A stretch of DNA of 6,074 nucleotides, taken from the NCBI GenBank assembly GCA_031258625.1, contig JAIRMO010000087.1:1-6074 (forward strand), in the 5' to 3' direction. Of the stretch, positions 4,805 to 6,074 are shown one piece after another. The notes beneath the pieces are model-generated. The model made no database searches. It was not told the origin of the DNA and saw only the letters and a list, made by a program, of their open reading frames with translations. This stretch comes from Spirochaetaceae bacterium (GTDB lineage: Bacteria; Spirochaetota; Spirochaetia; Treponematales; Breznakiellaceae). Within the stretch, counting starts at the first letter, position 1. Each line of letters starts with the position of its first letter. The translations under genes were made by a program, and so were the position numbers.

Positions 4805-6074
4805 CTAGGGCGTATATTCCTCAATCGTCAGCGTGATGTAGCTGTTGACATAGTCGCTATTTTTCACGATGTCGCCATCCCGCCACCCGCGGCCCCGGAA
4901 GCCGTTGCCCCAGTTATCGGTGGTGGTATCGGTGGGCGATGAGCCGTAACCCGACGCGCCGGAGGGAACCTTGACGGTAACGGTTTTGGCGTCGGTGACT
5001 TCGTAGAACATCTCGGTCCCCAGCGTGGGAACCGCATCGCCCAGCGTAACGGTGAGGGCCTTCGTACCGGTACAGGCGAAGGCGGTGTCACCGATGGATG
5101 TGGCCTTGGGGAGGCTCACCTCTTCCAGGGCGGTACAGCCGAGGAAGGCGTAGACACCGATGGATTCGGCCTTGGGGAGGCTCACCGTTTCCAGGGCGGT
5201 ACAGTTCCGGAAGGCGTCGTCACCGATGGATTCGGCCACGTCGAGGCTCACCTCTTCCAGGGCGGTACAGTAGATGAAGGCGCCGTTGCCGATGGATGCG
5301 GCCTCGGGGAGGCTCACCGTGGTCAGCTTGATACAGGTCTGGAAGGCGCCGTTGCCGATGGATGTGGCGGCCGGGAGGCTCACCTCTTCCAGGGCGATAC
5401 ACTCGGCGAAGGCCCATTCGCCGATGGAATCGGCCATGGGGAGGCTCACCGTGGTCAGCTTGGTACAGTTCCGGAAGGCTTCGTCACCGATGGATTCGGC
5501 CACGTCGAGGCTCACCGTGGTCAGGGCGGTACAGTTGAAGAAGGCGTACTCGCCGATGGTTTCTATGCCCGTTCCGGCGATGCTTTTAAGGGCCGTGAAG
5601 TTCTTGAAGGTGGGGTTGGACCAATCATCGCCCGCCTTGACGCCGGTGGCCCCCTCGGGCAGGACCAGGGAGACGATCTTGCCTTTGGCCGCTACCCGGT
5701 CTGCGTCCGTATCCGTCGCGCCGGGGTCAAACTCCCCGGTCATGCCGCAGGCCGAAAGGTCCAGGGCCACGAACTTGTCCGCATCGTCTATCGCACCGAG
5801 GAGGTCCGTCCAGCCGGTGTCCGCCAAATCGAGAGCCACCGGCAGGGGGATGGGGTCGCCGGTGGTTCCGGCATAGAGGCCGTCGGCGGCGGTAAAATAA
5901 TCCCCGATATCCGCAATGGTGGTAAGGGGGGCCTCCGTAACCGTGACGGTATAGGCCGCCGTGCTGCCGTTTTGGGCGGTAACGGTGTAGGTTACCGGGC
6001 CCGTAAAGTCCTGGGCCGCGCCGGAAGCGGGGCTGACGCTTAGCCCGGTACGGGTGATCGTGGGGACAAGCCCC
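4805..6074 (-). CDS. BspA-like leucine-rich-repeat (LRR_5) surface protein, 5' end missing
   Basis: The frame is open to the window edge, giving 422 visible C-terminal residues; the GTG at 5839 is internal, not the true start. Residues about 1-48 form a beta-rich domain with the pattern GLSVSPASGAAQDFTGPVTY and YTVTVTEA, typical of the DUF5018-like sandwich repeats in secreted proteins. A linker follows (about 49-160). Residues 162-337 hold eight 22-residue LRR_5 units of the form LxxVSLPxAxSIGxxAFxxCT, as in BspA. A C-terminal segment (about 343-422, from VTLGDAVPTLGTEMFY) ends the protein with TIEEYTP and no sorting signal or anchor. Export is inferred from family; the signal peptide would lie outside the window. 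Such proteins usually serve in adhesion or as surface antigens. It does not appear to be functionally linked to the other genes. Confidence 0.88.
   Translation of the reverse strand, partial: GLVPTITRTGLSVSPASGAAQDFTGPVTYTVTAQNGSTAAYTVTVTEAPLTTIADIGDYFTAADGLYAGTTGDPIPLPVALDLADTGWTDLLGAIDDADKFVALDLSACGMTGEFDPGATDTDADRVAAKGKIVSLVLPEGATGVKAGDDWSNPTFKNFTALKSIAGTGIETIGEYAFFNCTALTTVSLDVAESIGDEAFRNCTKLTTVSLPMADSIGEWAFAECIALEEVSLPAATSIGNGAFQTCIKLTTVSLPEAASIGNGAFIYCTALEEVSLDVAESIGDDAFRNCTALETVSLPKAESIGVYAFLGCTALEEVSLPKATSIGDTAFACTGTKALTVTLGDAVPTLGTEMFYEVTDAKTVTVKVPSGASGYGSSPTDTTTDNWGNGFRGRGWRDGDIVKNSDYVNSYITLTIEEYTP
5063..5590 (-). repeat. Eight in-frame 66-base LRR-coding repeats
   Basis: Each 66-base unit encodes one 22-residue leucine-rich repeat. 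The units are more alike at DNA level than protein constraint needs in places: 5198-5252 and 5462-5516 share 54 of 55 bases and lie exactly 264 bases (four units) apart. The first and last units are the most divergent. Confidence 0.85.

Noticed and set aside
4485..4942. Short open frames in the repeat region on both strands
   Set aside because: They are low-complexity Pro/Arg/Gly-rich translations of G+C-rich repeats, with no ribosome binding site or recognisable domain.
5063..5590. Regularly spaced repeats as a CRISPR array
   Set aside because: The 66-base period is in frame and encodes leucine-rich repeats; there are no unique spacers between identical repeats.
4805..5839. GTG at 5839 as the start of the LRR protein
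   Set aside because: The frame stays open to the window edge and the upstream part encodes a convincing beta-sandwich domain, so the true start is outside.

Overview
The window comes from a fairly G+C-rich bacterium. All five recognisable genes lie on the minus strand. The organism cannot be named with certainty. A BspA-like leucine-rich-repeat surface protein behind a beta-sandwich repeat domain, a DUF1538/PII-like pair, and abundant structured intergenic repeats together fit a Spirochaetota bacterium of the Treponema type, for example a gut-associated one. This is an inference at roughly even odds.

Reading leftward along the coding strand, the first gene is a 5'-truncated LRR_5/BspA-like surface protein (4805 to the window edge). 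Next is a gene-free, repeat-filled stretch (about 4233-4804). Then comes a two-gene operon: a duplicated-domain DUF1538 membrane protein (2688-4232) whose 3' end overlaps a double-domain PII-like regulator (1982-2695) by 8 bases. A strong hairpin terminator (1938-1977) closes that operon. A second two-gene unit follows: metK (S-adenosylmethionine synthetase, 723-1892) and, 6 bases later, arfB (GGQ-type ribosome-rescue hydrolase, 300-716). The leftmost 300 bases are again repeat-filled and gene-free.

The most unusual content is intergenic. The left region (1-308) is an imperfect inverted-repeat element whose two 62-base ends match at 53 of 62 positions without gaps. Its inside holds an ordered set of A+T-rich TTGCATAAATATA-type motifs and an inner palindromic arm. 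The right intergenic region (about 4278-4706) carries the same parts in the same order and nearly the same spacing, in the opposite orientation, with a longer hairpin-rich body. The two elements therefore face each other in inverted orientation around the four-gene block. The left element supplies the last two codons and the stop codon of arfB, and a compact terminator-like hairpin. The elements resemble MITE-type or palindromic intergenic repeats. No transposase, phage gene, CRISPR, tRNA or rRNA was seen.

The genes are two housekeeping functions (SAM synthesis, ribosome rescue), one membrane protein with its probable PII-type regulator, and one surface protein. Nothing suggests that all five form one system.
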